From Brevibacillus centrosporus (GTDB lineage: Bacteria; Bacillota; Bacilli; Brevibacillales; Brevibacillaceae), in NCBI RefSeq assembly GCF_003710815.1, contig NZ_RHHP01000003.1, positions 186,001 through 250,000 on the forward strand: 64,000 nt of DNA, given 5' to 3'. The notes under the pieces were generated by a model. It was not told where the DNA came from and did no database searches. It saw only the letters and a list, made by a program, of their open reading frames with translations. This document shows positions 54,122 through 63,122 of the stretch, piece by piece. The stretch's first letter is position 1, and each line of letters starts with the position of its first letter. A program made the position numbers and the translations under genes.

Positions 54122-54385
54122 ATGAAAAAAATAACGGTAACCAGAACCGAAAATCAAGTCTATTCCACTCGTGTTCTTCGCTCGGAATTTGATAACAAGT
54201 GGCGCGTCTTCATCACTGGCAGCGGCTATGTGATGTATATCGCGACGGCGAACCGCGCCAAGGTTGTCGTCTTGCTTGCCAACGGATCCAGCAAGCTTTT
54301 GACCTTTCCCAAAGGCGGGAGAGTGCTGGTCGGCGGCGGTGGTACGAGCCACTATAGTAAACCACATGTCGCAACAGATCTGTAG
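54122..54385 (+). CDS. Hypothetical protein of 87 aa
   Basis: Unrecognised protein, rich in beta-strand-like alternation (KITVTRTENQVYSTRVLRSE, WRVFITGSGYVMYIATANRA, KVVVLLANGSSKLLTFPKGG). No signal peptide or membrane helix. AGGTGATTAAGG lies just before the ATG, and a strong terminator follows 35 bp after the stop codon, so it is likely a single-gene unit. The strongly beta, Gly-rich sequence suggests a small barrel, but no function is claimed. Confidence 0.65.
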   Translation: MKKITVTRTENQVYSTRVLRSEFDNKWRVFITGSGYVMYIATANRAKVVVLLANGSSKLLTFPKGGRVLVGGGGTSHYSKPHVATDL

Positions 54386-54419
54386 TTGATTCATGGTAAA
54401 CCTGCTTTTGTTTTCCCCT

Positions 54420-54449
54420 CCCTCTGGAGCTCTCCAGGGGGATTTTTTA
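54420..54449 (+). terminator. Terminator of the 87-aa protein gene
   Basis: CCCTCTGGA (54420-54428) and TCCAGGGGG (54433-54441) pair with one G-U around GCTC, followed by ATTTTTT. Confidence 0.8.
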
Positions 54450-54491
54450 TGAAAAGAAAAAGCACGGATGAAACCGGGCCTTGTCGTATAC

Positions 54492-55388
54492 TCACCGCAG
54501 TTCATACTGCTTTAAAAATGCCACAAATCGATGGACGACAGTAAACTTCATGGTGGCCTCTCGATACAGCATCCACGTACGCCGTGTGATCGGCTGTCCG
54601 TCCAGCATCGTCAAATCTACGGTGTAAAGCTCTTCATTCGGCCGTATAAAAACACGCGGGATAATCGTATAGCCCAATCCGAATTTCGCCATTTCCTTGC
54701 AAGTCTCATAGCTATCCACCTGCATGGTAATGGACGGGGGCTCTGTATAACGCTCATGCCACCATTGATCGATCGCGTGCTTAAGCGAAAAGGACATTTG
54801 GTCCCCCAGCTTTACTGCCAGCTTTGGTGCCCGATAGTTAATCCGAGGCAGGGAAGGCAGCTCGTCCAGATTCAGCTCTTCCGTTGATACGAGGCAAATA
54901 TTTTCTTCCTGAATCAAATGCTTCTGATCCAGCCATTGAAAATCCCCGCGGATGATGCCTACCTGAATCTCCTCTTGGAGCAGCATGTCATAGATTTCAG
55001 AGCTGAAGCCCGTGTCGACATGAATTTGGACCTTGGGATATAGCTCCAGAAACTTTTTGATGATCAAAGGAAGCTCGTACTGTCCAAAGTAGATGGACGC
55101 TCCAATCCGTAGCGTTCCCTGTACCTCCTGCTGCATATTCACGATATGATCTCGCGTATCCCGCAGCTCAGCCAGCATTTTCGCTGCGTACGCCGCCAAG
55201 TATTCGCCTTCTGGTGTGAAACGAATCCCTTTGCCGTGCTTCACGATCAACGAGACACCAAACCGTTTTTCCAGCTGCTGCAGTCGATAGGTCAGGGCAG
55301 GCTGCGTCATGTACATGCGCTCCGCTGCTCTGGTCAAGCTTTTCTCTCTGCTCAAGGCTTGCAGCAAGAGCCAGTCCTTTTCATCCAT
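54492..55388 (-). CDS. LysR family transcriptional regulator
   Basis: LysR regulator of 298 aa with winged helix at about residues 3-60 (LTRAAERMYMTQPALTYRLQ, QLEKRFGVSLIVK) and a type 2 periplasmic-binding effector domain. Homologous along its length to the LysR protein at 24524-25396. It begins 27 bp after the 3-hydroxyacyl-CoA dehydrogenase gene on the same strand, so it is probably cotranscribed with that gene and may regulate it. Confidence 0.92.
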   Translation of the reverse strand: MDEKDWLLLQALSREKSLTRAAERMYMTQPALTYRLQQLEKRFGVSLIVKHGKGIRFTPEGEYLAAYAAKMLAELRDTRDHIVNMQQEVQGTLRIGASIYFGQYELPLIIKKFLELYPKVQIHVDTGFSSEIYDMLLQEEIQVGIIRGDFQWLDQKHLIQEENICLVSTEELNLDELPSLPRINYRAPKLAVKLGDQMSFSLKHAIDQWWHERYTEPPSITMQVDSYETCKEMAKFGLGYTIIPRVFIRPNEELYTVDLTMLDGQPITRRTWMLYREATMKFTVVHRFVAFLKQYELR

Positions 55389-55415
55389 GCGATCCCCTGC
55401 CTCGCTATCTTCTCT

Positions 55416-56348
55416 TTATCCGCGCTTCATTTTTGCCAGTCGAATGAATTGCTCGTCTCTTTGCTTCCATTTTTCCTCGACGGACGTATCCGCATACGAG
55501 TAGATGCCTGAGCCTGTTTTCGTCCCCAGCTTCCCTTTTTCCACCAGCTCATCGATGAGCTCAGGAGCCTTCTGGGATGCATTCAGCTCAGGCGCCAAAT
55601 TGTCAATTACGCGCTTCCATGTATCGAGTCCACCGAAATCAGCCGTCTCGATCGGACCAACAAACGCCCAGCGGAATCCGATCCCGTCCTTCATCACCGT
55701 ATCGATCTCACGCGCGTCCGCGACTCCTTCTTTCAATAGAGAAAAGGCTTCGCGCATCAGAGCTGTCTGCAGGCGGTTGGCGATAAAGCCGGGAACATCC
55801 TTTTTCAGCAGCACCGGAGACTTCCCGATTTCCACCATGAGCTCCGTGGTCCGTGATACAACCGCATCCGACGTTTTTTCATGCCGGACGATTTCCACGA
55901 GGGGAACGAGCTGTGCCGGATTGAAAAAATGCGTGATGATGATCCGCTGCGGCGTTTTTGCCTTTTCGATCAGTCGCGCAATCGAGAAAGTGGAGGTGTT
56001 GGATGCAATGATAGCATCTTCTTTTGCAAATTGCTCCAATTTCTCGAACAAATCCCACTTCATTTCAATGACTTCCGGAATCGCTTCCGTGATGACGTCA
56101 GCTTTTGCGACGGCTGCCTGCAAATCCGTGGTAAGTACGATCCGCTCCAGTGCGTCCTGCTTGGCTTGCTCTGAAATGACCTGCTCTTTGACCAGCAAGC
56201 TCAGGCTGTTTTCCACACTCCGCTTGGCTTTGAGCAAAAATGATTCCTGTAAGTCGTATAGGAAGACGGTGTAACCAGCCAGCGCATATTCCTGTGCGAT
56301 ACCATGACCCATTACACCTGATCCAATGACTGCTACTTGTTTTGCCAT
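55416..56348 (-). CDS. 3-hydroxyacyl-CoA dehydrogenase (HBD/PaaH type)
   Basis: NAD(H)-dependent dehydrogenase of 310 aa that oxidises 3-hydroxyacyl-CoA to 3-ketoacyl-CoA. Rossmann motif GSGVMGHGIAQEYALAG (residues 9-25), catalytic His140 in THFFNPAQLVPLVEIV, and the C-terminal dimerisation domain with PGFIANRLQTALMREAFSLL and KLGTKTGSGIYSY. It has the length of single-domain HBD enzymes, not of fused FadB or FadN. A cre-like box lies about 25-40 bp upstream of the start, so catabolite repression is likely. It could serve the acyl-CoA cluster 13 kb away or another acid pathway. Confidence 0.92.
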   Translation of the reverse strand: MAKQVAVIGSGVMGHGIAQEYALAGYTVFLYDLQESFLLKAKRSVENSLSLLVKEQVISEQAKQDALERIVLTTDLQAAVAKADVITEAIPEVIEMKWDLFEKLEQFAKEDAIIASNTSTFSIARLIEKAKTPQRIIITHFFNPAQLVPLVEIVRHEKTSDAVVSRTTELMVEIGKSPVLLKKDVPGFIANRLQTALMREAFSLLKEGVADAREIDTVMKDGIGFRWAFVGPIETADFGGLDTWKRVIDNLAPELNASQKAPELIDELVEKGKLGTKTGSGIYSYADTSVEEKWKQRDEQFIRLAKMKRG

Positions 56349-56373
56349 ATGAAATTCCTCCTGAGATGTAGAT

Positions 56374-56387
56374 GGTAAACGCTTTCT
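56374..56387. promoter_or_regulatory. cre-like box upstream of the hydroxyacyl-CoA dehydrogenase gene
   Basis: GGTAAACGCTTTCT matches TGWAARCGYTWNCW at all but the first position. Confidence 0.55.
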
Positions 56388-56878
56388 TTTCGACGCATAC
56401 GAAAGAACTGTCCCGTTCCCTTATGCTTTAGACACTGTCCTTTCACACTACCCCTTTATAGATACAAAAGCGTTACAAAAGCTCATCTCTTCCTGCTGGA
56501 ATCTGCAGTCGCAACTGCCCTGTTTACACCCGTTCAACGGCGCCTTTTTGCCTTTTTTGGTCCTTTCCGAAACGCGCGGCGCTTATATGGACTTGCTCGT
56601 AAATTCTGCTTTTGAGAAGAGATTGGCAGCTCTCCCTGCTTTCCCTGTTGGGCATGCGCCTTCACACACGGCCTGACTTCTACCTGAAATGCCCACAGCA
56701 TAGCTTTACACGAATATACCATAACTTGTTTTTTGACTTCGTACCGCTTGTTCTTCTACCTATTTTTGCTAGAAAAATCCGCAATACTCTCATGGTGGAA
56801 GAAAACATGAAGAAAAAAATGCTGCTGAAGCTTCTTGCTTCAAAAGAGGAGACAGAATAATAAGGGAGGGGCACAGGA
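56388..56878. other. Intergenic region before a small frameshifted gene
   Basis: About 490 bp with no well supported gene. A 62-codon minus-strand frame (basic, no ribosome binding site) and an 82-codon plus-strand frame are doubtful. The end of the latter (MKKKMLLKLLASKEETE, 56807-56860) has GGTGG eight bases upstream and sits 18 bp before the next small frame, so it could be a leader peptide or tiny gene, but the support is weak. Confidence 0.35.
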
Positions 56879-57042
56879 ATGAAAGGTGGAAATATCTCGA
56901 TCACCAAATCACGCTCGAGCCCAATAGCTCTATCGTCGTCCAGATCGATGTGACTAACGCGCATGACTTGTATGACCTTGCGTTGAGCAGTAATTCGGGC
57001 GGCGGCGGAATGTCCATCAAACAGAGCAGCTCCATGCCATAG
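56879..57042 (+). pseudogene. Small acidic-neutral protein gene with a one-base deletion
   Basis: The ATG at 56879 has GGGAGGGG nine bases ahead, but its frame (MKGGNISITKSRSSPIALSS) ends after 24 codons. If one A is added to the AAA run near 56906, the frame continues as MKGGNISITKITLEPNSSIV, VQIDVTNAHDLYDLALSSNS, then GGGGMSIKQSSSMP and a stop at 57040-57042. The result is about 54 aa and looks protein-like, with a clean terminator 60 bp later. Function unknown. Either a small decayed gene or a homopolymer sequencing error. Confidence 0.5.
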
Positions 57043-57100
57043 AGGCTGTCCTCCGGTAATTCACGGATGCTGATGGCAACTCGTGTGGCTGCCTAGGTAA

Positions 57101-57147
57101 AAAAAGACTTCTTCCCCCGATGCAAGGCTGGGGGAGGAAGTCTTTTT
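57101..57147. terminator. Bidirectional terminator between the small gene and spoVR
   Basis: An 18-bp stem with arms 57101-57118 and 57130-57147 (AAAAAGACTTC...GAAGTCTTTTT with GGGGGA against TCCCCC), A-run and T-run flanked, placed between convergent genes. Confidence 0.85.
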
Positions 57148-57173
57148 GCTTTTCCTTTTCGACTCACTGATCT

Positions 57174-58604
57174 TTACAAAAACCGGCGATGCACCTTTTT
57201 GCCATCGTACGTAAACAAGACCTGCCGATCCTCGATGACCGTCTCCAAATGCACATTTTTCCCCCAGAGGGTATAGACGTGCGGCAATGTCTTCTCGACG
57301 TACTTCACATCCAGCTCCAGACCCTCAAAGTGATGCTTCAAAAACAGCTCGCCTGCGCGCAAATAGTCGCCATCGTGCACCATCACGTAAGGGAACCCAC
57401 CGTTGACCCGCGTGCCTGCCAGACCGTCTCGCACCTGCTCCCATTGTTTATCCGTTACGATCCAGTCATTCCCCTGCTTGCCGAACATGTACAAATCCAG
57501 ATCGCTCACCAAATCCTTGGTCATGAAGTTGCTGATGAAGCTGATATCCGACTCCAGCTCGCGCACTTCAAAAATCTTGGAGCGTCCTTCACCTGGCTTG
57601 CGGCCAAACCGCTCCTGCTCTTCCTTCGTCGGCTTATCCCAGCGTCTTTCGATATCCTCGAAAATTTTGAGCCCCAGATGGTACGGATTAATGCTCGTTG
57701 TCGAAGGCTGAATAACCGAGGAGTGCAGCTTCGCAAAATCGATCGTTTCTGCCTCCGTCAGCTCCATCTCCCGCAAAATGCGCATGTGCCAGAAGGTAGC
57801 CCAGCCTTCGTTCATGATCTTCGTCTCCATCTGCGGCCAGAAGTACAGCATTTCATCGCGTACAATGGTCAAGACATCGCGCTGCCAATCCTCCAGAACA
57901 CTGCTGTACTCCATGATGAACAGCAGCAAATCCTTTTCCGGAGACGGTGGGAATTTGCGGAGAGGCTTTACCGGTTCGGTCTCCGTCTTCTCTTGACGGT
58001 CCAGACCCCACAGGTCGTCGTATGAAGAACGGCGGTCTGTCTTTCCTTTCTTTGCAGATTTTGCAGGCTCCTCCGGCTCGCGTTTCCAGCGCAGCTTGGG
58101 TCGCATCAGGCTCGGATCGATATGCTCCTGAATCGCCAGGCTCGCATCGAGCAGATCCTCCACGGCTTCCTTGCCGTATTCGATTTCGTACTGACGGATG
58201 CGCTCCGAGCTGGCAGCCATGCTCTCCACCATGTCTCGGTTCGTGTTGGAGAAGCGCATGTTGTTCTTGAAAAAATCGCAGTGTGCCAAGACGTGCGCTA
58301 CGATCAGCTTGTTCTGGATCAGCGAGTTGCCATCCAGCAAGAAGGCGTAGCACGGATTGGAGTTGATCACCAGTTCATAGATTTTGCTCAAATTGAGATC
58401 GTACGACAGCTTCATGCGATAAAAGGATTTTCCGAAGCTCCAGTGCGAGAACCGCGTCGGCATTCCGTAGGCTCCAAACGTATAAATAATATCCGCCGGG
58501 CAGATTTCGTAGCGCATCGGATAAAAGTCGAGACCAAACCCCTTGGCAATTTCAGTAATTTCATCAATCGACCGCTCTAGCTCTTTGCGTTCTTCGTTGG
58601 TCAC
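57174..58604 (-). CDS. spoVR: Stage V sporulation protein R family protein
   Basis: SpoVR-like protein of about 476 aa, needed for normal spore cortex formation in B. subtilis; its biochemical role is unknown. Recognisable stretches include [74 protein letters not shown] and [14 protein letters not shown]. His residues in [10 protein letters not shown] and EGWATFWH might bind metal. The open frame begins with a TTG, but GTG at 58604 has GGAGGGG seven bases ahead and is preferred. It is not next to prkA/yhbH, its frequent partners. Confidence 0.95.
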   Translation of the reverse strand: MTNEERKELERSIDEITEIAKGFGLDFYPMRYEICPADIIYTFGAYGMPTRFSHWSFGKSFYRMKLSYDLNLSKIYELVINSNPCYAFLLDGNSLIQNKLIVAHVLAHCDFFKNNMRFSNTNRDMVESMAASSERIRQYEIEYGKEAVEDLLDASLAIQEHIDPSLMRPKLRWKREPEEPAKSAKKGKTDRRSSYDDLWGLDRQEKTETEPVKPLRKFPPSPEKDLLLFIMEYSSVLEDWQRDVLTIVRDEMLYFWPQMETKIMNEGWATFWHMRILREMELTEAETIDFAKLHSSVIQPSTTSINPYHLGLKIFEDIERRWDKPTKEEQERFGRKPGEGRSKIFEVRELESDISFISNFMTKDLVSDLDLYMFGKQGNDWIVTDKQWEQVRDGLAGTRVNGGFPYVMVHDGDYLRAGELFLKHHFEGLELDVKYVEKTLPHVYTLWGKNVHLETVIEDRQVLFTYDGKKVHRRFL

Positions 58605-58784
58605 AGTCTTTCCCCTCCCATTTGCCAAAGCCTATTTTATATATATGGAGAAGGATGACAAAAGAAGCCAGCATTCGGAGAAAAGAGAGGCTGACTTGCA
58701 CATTTTTCTTAGAAAACTTGGTGGCGGAGCCTTAGTTGCACTTATACTGGCTAAGAATCCTATAAATTCTTACTGTATAAAGGA

Positions 58785-58818
58785 AAAAGGCATCTCCCTC
58801 AAAAAGGAGACGCCTCTT
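58785..58818 (-). terminator. Terminator of the 60-aa membrane protein gene
   Basis: AGGCGTCTCC and GGAGATGCCT pair on the minus strand around TTTTTGAG, followed by TTTTTCC. Confidence 0.75.
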
Positions 58819-58846
58819 GATTTGCTTTACGCTGGGACGCCGCGCA

Positions 58847-59029
58847 TTACTTCTGGAACCAATCGCGTACACCTGCATAAATAAGAGCACCCGAAAAGAC
58901 CAGCATTGCGATCAGGCCAATCCCATCTACCAACGGATTCAGTCCGTTCAGGAAGGTACCATCGAGTGGAGTTTTCAACAAAGCGTAGCCACCAACAAGA
59001 CCGCCAGCAAGAGAGAGCCATTTGTTCAT
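58847..59029 (-). CDS. Small membrane protein of 60 aa
   Basis: Unrecognised protein with one or two hydrophobic segments (LSLAGGLVGGYALL at about 5-18 and VDGIGLIAMLVFSGALIYAG at about 34-53) joined by a polar loop LDGTFLNGLNP, and a short basic end RDWFQK. GGGAGGTGAATAGATAAG before the ATG is a strong ribosome binding site, and a terminator follows. Probably a real short gene; function unknown. Confidence 0.7.
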   Translation of the reverse strand: MNKWLSLAGGLVGGYALLKTPLDGTFLNGLNPLVDGIGLIAMLVFSGALIYAGVRDWFQK

Positions 59030-59220
59030 CTTATCTATTCACCTCCCGAAACAGCGGCGGTTTACGTTGCCACTGCGTACTACACTTTATGTCGGGAGTT
59101 GACAAGCGGTCTGTACGGTAGTCCAAGACACTGTTCATCAAATTGCAATTGGGCAATGTGCGCCCCTATACTGTAAAATAGTCACGATGACGATGATAGG
59201 ACGTGAGGAGTGAAACACGC

Positions 59221-59595
59221 ATGAAACTGTTTCTGCTGCTAGGCAGTATCAGCGGATTTTTGTCTGTTGCCTTTGGTGCCTTTGGAGCCCATGCCCTTAA
59301 AGAAAAACTGGACGAGTACTCCCTCGGCATTTTCCATACCGGGGTCACCTACCAAACGACACACGCTCTGGCACTGGTGCTGGTCGCGTTATTGCTCAAA
59401 TGGTATCCGGGTGCCGCAGGACTTTCTTGGGCAGGCTGGTGCTTCTTCGTAGGAACGATCGTCTTTTCCGGCAGTCTTTACGCCTTGGCGCTGTCGGGTG
59501 TCAAAGTCCTGGGAGCGATCACCCCGATTGGCGGCGTACTGTTTCTCATTGGCTGGGCATTGCTCGCCATCCACGCCTGGAAGGTCGTATCCTAA
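59221..59595 (+). CDS. DUF423 family membrane protein (YwdK type)
   Basis: A 124-aa membrane protein with four helices and the DUF423 signatures GAFGAHALKEKLDEYSLGIF (residues about 20-39), HTGVTYQTTHALALVLVALL and the end ITPIGGVLFLIGWALLAIHA. B. subtilis YwdK belongs here; function unknown. The frame extends six codons upstream, but the ATG at 59221 with GGAG ten bases ahead and the family N-terminus (MKLFLLLGSISGF) support this start. Confidence 0.9.
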   Translation: MKLFLLLGSISGFLSVAFGAFGAHALKEKLDEYSLGIFHTGVTYQTTHALALVLVALLLKWYPGAAGLSWAGWCFFVGTIVFSGSLYALALSGVKVLGAITPIGGVLFLIGWALLAIHAWKVVS

Positions 59596-59618
59596 GCGAA
59601 TCGAACCGACTTCTTTGC

Positions 59619-59662
59619 AAAAACGTCCGCGGCTGCGTCTAGCAGCAGTTCGGGCGTTTTTT
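59619..59662 (+). terminator. Terminator of the DUF423 gene
   Basis: AAAACGTCCG pairs with CGGGCGTTTT with one G-U and an inner GCTGC/GCAGC pair, followed by TTTTTTGC. Confidence 0.75.
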
Positions 59663-59730
59663 GCTTCCCGCACCTCGCTTGGGCGTAAATCATATGCTGT
59701 AGGGTTACTACACCCAAAGGAGAGGAACCG

Positions 59731-60348
59731 ATGGCAAAGTCCTCGTTCAACCAATCCCCTTATTACTACGGCGTCCCAGATGTCTACATGCAAATGGGCT
59801 ACTATCCCTTTCCTACACCACCCATTTCGGATCAGACACCTAAGCAAATTCATGTTCCCTACCCCATGTCGATAGCCGCTCACTGTAAATATTTTCTTGG
59901 CCAAACGGAAAAAATAACCGCTGGTGGAGAAATTCAAGGATTTGGTGCCCTGTCCAATCCCTTCCGTTCTGGCGTGATTCTCTTTGTTCATAGCTGGCAG
60001 CTGACCAATTACTCCGAGCACCCCGCCGAAGTCCAAATCTGGTTCGGGAAAACCGAGTCCATCACGGGGGCCAAAACCTCCACGGCCGTTAGTGCGAGCT
60101 ATGCCCAACTCAGCGCCTGTCCACCCCCTCAAGGAAAAATACTGTTCGCTACAGGAGACAACGTTTTGCCACGCGGGGGAGCAGCCGTCACGACCCGGAT
60201 GGTACCGCCTATGAGCACCATCGAAGCCAAGCTAAACGGGCAGTGGATGCTTGGGCCCGGGATGACAATGATGGCCGTACTTCCTGCAGAAGAGAAAAGC
60301 TCCATCATTCTCTTTTCCACGAGCTGGTGGGAGCAGTCTGTTTATTGA
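59731..60348 (+). CDS. Hypothetical protein of 205 aa, possibly DUF6143-like
   Basis: Soluble beta-rich protein that I do not recognise with certainty. The N-terminus is rich in Tyr and Pro (FNQSPYYYGVPDVYMQMGYY, PFPTPPISDQTPKQIHVPYP), and the rest has repeated hydrophobic-polar alternation (KYFLGQTEKITAGGEIQGFG, SGVILFVHSWQLTNYSEHPA). No signal peptide, so secretion by the general route is unlikely; a spore-surface role is possible from the Tyr/Pro-rich head but is only a guess. It may belong to a Bacillales-restricted family such as DUF6143. AGGAGAGGAACC precedes the ATG. Confidence 0.65.
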   Translation: MAKSSFNQSPYYYGVPDVYMQMGYYPFPTPPISDQTPKQIHVPYPMSIAAHCKYFLGQTEKITAGGEIQGFGALSNPFRSGVILFVHSWQLTNYSEHPAEVQIWFGKTESITGAKTSTAVSASYAQLSACPPPQGKILFATGDNVLPRGGAAVTTRMVPPMSTIEAKLNGQWMLGPGMTMMAVLPAEEKSSIILFSTSWWEQSVY

Positions 60349-60551
60349 AGGGGAGCGGCGAGCCGGTTCATCACAGCCCTTGCGGTGGAAAAAACTTCTA
60401 TCGATGCCTTCTCAAGTAGGAGCGACCGCTATTTATCGGAAGACTATTCATGCTGAATCAGGTAGATGGCTCACGTCGTTTATACTTTCTGATTCAGCAA
60501 AAAAGCGGAGTGCCTGCGCACCCCGCTACCGTTTTCGTAAAAGTTATATAC
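60349..60551. other. Intergenic region upstream of helD with stem-loops
   Basis: No gene. The 10-bp perfect inverted repeat GCTGAATCAG/CTGATTCAGC (60452-60461 and 60489-60498) is followed by an A-run, and a second hairpin AGCGGAGTGC/GCACCCCGCT (60504-60527) is followed by ACCGTTTT. The second may terminate the upstream gene. Confidence 0.5.
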
Positions 60552-60554
60552 ATG

Positions 60555-60583
60555 TTGAAACACCAAGTCCTCTATGCTACAAT
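60555..60583 (+). promoter_or_regulatory. Sigma-A promoter of helD
   Basis: TTGAAA (60555-60560), 17-bp spacer, TACAAT (60578-60583). The leader of about 115 nt to the ATG at 60708 contains GGGGT/ACCCC, a small hairpin near 60656-60674. Confidence 0.65.
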
Positions 60584-60707
60584 GGGAATTGGTCTTTTGA
60601 TGTAGTTTTAATATATCGATTATTTTTACCCAATATTATCTTATCACATCACCGGGGTAGTTGTCAAACCCCTCAGACCAAAAATGGGCAAGAAAAGGAG
60701 CGGTATC

Positions 60708-63062
60708 ATGAACGAAGCTGACCAAGACAGACAAAAGGAACAACAGCGGGTCGTGCAGGTCATTTCCGAGATCAATCGACAGATCGACAGCCTGCAGGAG
60801 CATGTCACCGAAGTCAGTGCTGACATCGTTGGAATCCGCAAGCATTTTTGGGACGATGTCACTGTCAACTTCGAGGATGCCAGTGAAGCAGCCGAAACCT
60901 ATGCCAGCATCAAGCAGCAAGCAGAGGTGCTTTCTGAGAGAGAACGTGTCCATCGCCACGCGATACAGCAACTGCGGACTCTTCGGAGGCTGGTTCAATC
61001 TCCGTATTTCGGCCGAATTGACTTTCGGGAGGAAACCGATTCTGCGTCAGAGCCCGTTTATTTGGGAATTGCTTCCTTACTCGATAAGAACGAGGAGCAG
61101 TTTCTGGTCTATGACTGGCGCGCTCCGATCTCAAGTCTCTACTACGATTACGCTCCTGGACCTGCCACATACGAGACCCCGAGCGGCACGGTCACGGGTG
61201 AAATTACTTGCAAGCGTCAGTACGTCATCCGCGATGGAAAGCTGCTCCATCTGTTTGATACGGGTGTGACCATCGGGGATGAGCTGCTGCAGGAAGTGCT
61301 GGGCAAGCAGGCTGACTCGCAAATGAAGAGCATCGTGGCGACGATCCAGCGCGATCAAAACCGCATCATTCGCAACGACAAGAGCCGTCTCGTCATCGTT
61401 TCCGGAGCAGCCGGAAGCGGCAAAACGTCGGCCGCCCTGCAGCGCATCGCCTACTTGCTGTACCGTTACCGGAAAACCCTGCGTGCCGAGCAAATCGTAT
61501 TGTTCTCCCCCAATTCGTTGTTCAACAGCTACGTCTCCACCGTGCTGCCTGAGCTGGGGGAAGAAAACATGCAGCAGACGACCTTTCAAGAATACGCGGA
61601 GCATCGTCTCGGCTCGATCTTTCAGCTGGAGCACCCACTCACCCAGATGGAATACGTGTTGACGGCCATGGAAGAGCCCGGCTACCCTGAAAGGATCGCT
61701 GGCATCCGGATGAAAACATCTCCGCGATTCATGCAGGTGATCGATGACTACGCGACCGCTCTCAAAGAAAGCGGAATTTTGTTCCGCCCGCTTAAATTTC
61801 GCGACCGGACCCTCATCAGCGCCAATCGTATCAGCGATCACTTTTATTCCCTGGATCCCTCGATTTCGATTCCCAATCGGATGACCCTGGTCGCCAGATG
61901 GCTGCTCGGCGAACTGAAGAAGCACGAGCGTGTAGAACGCAGCAAGCCGTGGGTGGAAGATGAGCTGGAGCTTTTGGACAAAGACGCTTTTGCCGCTGTC
62001 TATCAGGAGCTGCGCCGGAAAAACCAGTTCCGGGAAGATACGTTCAACGACTTCGATCGCGAGCAGGAGCTCTTAGCGGCGAAAATCGTAAAAAAACAGT
62101 TTCAACCGCTGCGCACGTGGGTGCGTGAGCTGCAGTTTATTGATTCGACAGCAACGTATCGTCAGCTCTTCACTGATTCTCCCCTGACCATGTCTATTTT
62201 TGGTGCAGACGAGCGGCCCTCCCAATGGTCCGAAATCTGTGCCCAAACCTTAGCGCGACTGGATCAAAACGAGCTGACCTATGAGGACACACCGCCGTTT
62301 TTGTATTTGCAGGAAAAGCTGGAGGGCTTTCAGACCAACAACATCGTCCGCCATGTGTTCATCGACGAAGCCCAGGATTACTCGCCATTCCAATTTGCTC
62401 TGCTGCAACGACTGTTCCCGCGCGCCAAAATGACGGTTCTGGGAGACTGGAATCAGGCGATCTACGCCCATGCCTACGAAAGCTCAAGCTTTGAGGCAGT
62501 CGCCTCGCTGTATGAGCCGGAGCAGACGGAAACGTTTGTCTTGACCAAAAGCTACCGTTCCACAGAGCCGATCGTCACCTTTACCCGCCAGCTAGTGAAG
62601 GACGGGGATCGCATCGAGCCATTCCAGCGCGCCGGGCGAAAGCCAAGCGTGACGGTCGTCCAGGATCGTGAAGCACTCGCAGAGCAAATCGTCGGCCGAA
62701 TTGCGGAGCTCAAAGCTGAAGGACATCAAGCCATCGCGGTCATCACAAAGACAGCGCAAGAGGCTCAGGAGGCTTATGAAACTCTTCGCGACAAGCTGGA
62801 TATCCGCATGATCGGTACTCGCGCGATTTCCTATGAGACCGAGGTCTTGATCATCCCGTCGTACTTGGCAAAAGGAGTGGAATTTGACGCGGTTCTCATC
62901 TATGATGCTTCAGCAGAGCGTTACAGCCGCGAGAGTGAACGAAAGCTGTTTTATACAGCCTGCACACGTGCTATGCATGAGCTGCATCTGTACAGCATCG
63001 GCAAAGTGAGTCCTTTTCTCGATTCTGTCTCTGCCGATAGCTACGACTTTCTCTCCTCATGA
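60708..63062 (+). CDS. helD: HelD-like UvrD/Rep-family ATPase, RNA polymerase recycling factor
   Basis: A 784-aa superfamily 1 helicase-like protein. A long N-terminal coiled coil (about 1-95, with QKEQQRVVQVISEINRQIDS, LQEHVTEVSADIVG) probes the secondary channel of RNA polymerase in B. subtilis HelD. It is followed by the HelD-specific region YDWRAPISSLYYDYAPG, Walker A GAAGSGKT (233-240), FIDEAQDYSPFQFALLQRLF (Walker B) and motif VI-like FYTACTRAMHELHL. HelD frees stalled RNA polymerase from nucleic acid, and related proteins can displace rifampicin. AAGGAG seven bases before the ATG at 60708 sets the start; eight upstream codons are excluded. Confidence 0.95.
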   Translation: MNEADQDRQKEQQRVVQVISEINRQIDSLQEHVTEVSADIVGIRKHFWDDVTVNFEDASEAAETYASIKQQAEVLSERERVHRHAIQQLRTLRRLVQSPYFGRIDFREETDSASEPVYLGIASLLDKNEEQFLVYDWRAPISSLYYDYAPGPATYETPSGTVTGEITCKRQYVIRDGKLLHLFDTGVTIGDELLQEVLGKQADSQMKSIVATIQRDQNRIIRNDKSRLVIVSGAAGSGKTSAALQRIAYLLYRYRKTLRAEQIVLFSPNSLFNSYVSTVLPELGEENMQQTTFQEYAEHRLGSIFQLEHPLTQMEYVLTAMEEPGYPERIAGIRMKTSPRFMQVIDDYATALKESGILFRPLKFRDRTLISANRISDHFYSLDPSISIPNRMTLVARWLLGELKKHERVERSKPWVEDELELLDKDAFAAVYQELRRKNQFREDTFNDFDREQELLAAKIVKKQFQPLRTWVRELQFIDSTATYRQLFTDSPLTMSIFGADERPSQWSEICAQTLARLDQNELTYEDTPPFLYLQEKLEGFQTNNIVRHVFIDEAQDYSPFQFALLQRLFPRAKMTVLGDWNQAIYAHAYESSSFEAVASLYEPEQTETFVLTKSYRSTEPIVTFTRQLVKDGDRIEPFQRAGRKPSVTVVQDREALAEQIVGRIAELKAEGHQAIAVITKTAQEAQEAYETLRDKLDIRMIGTRAISYETEVLIIPSYLAKGVEFDAVLIYDASAERYSRESERKLFYTACTRAMHELHLYSIGKVSPFLDSVSADSYDFLSS

Positions 63063-63069
63063 TCCATGG

Positions 63070-63122
63070 AAAAAGAGACCAGGAAAAGCGCATCTCACAT
63101 GCGTTCAACCCGGTCTCTTTTC
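63070..63122. terminator. Bidirectional terminator between helD and doxX-like gene
   Basis: AAAAGAGACC (63071-63080) pairs perfectly with GGTCTCTTTT (63112-63121). The 3' end of the DoxX gene lies within it. Confidence 0.7.
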
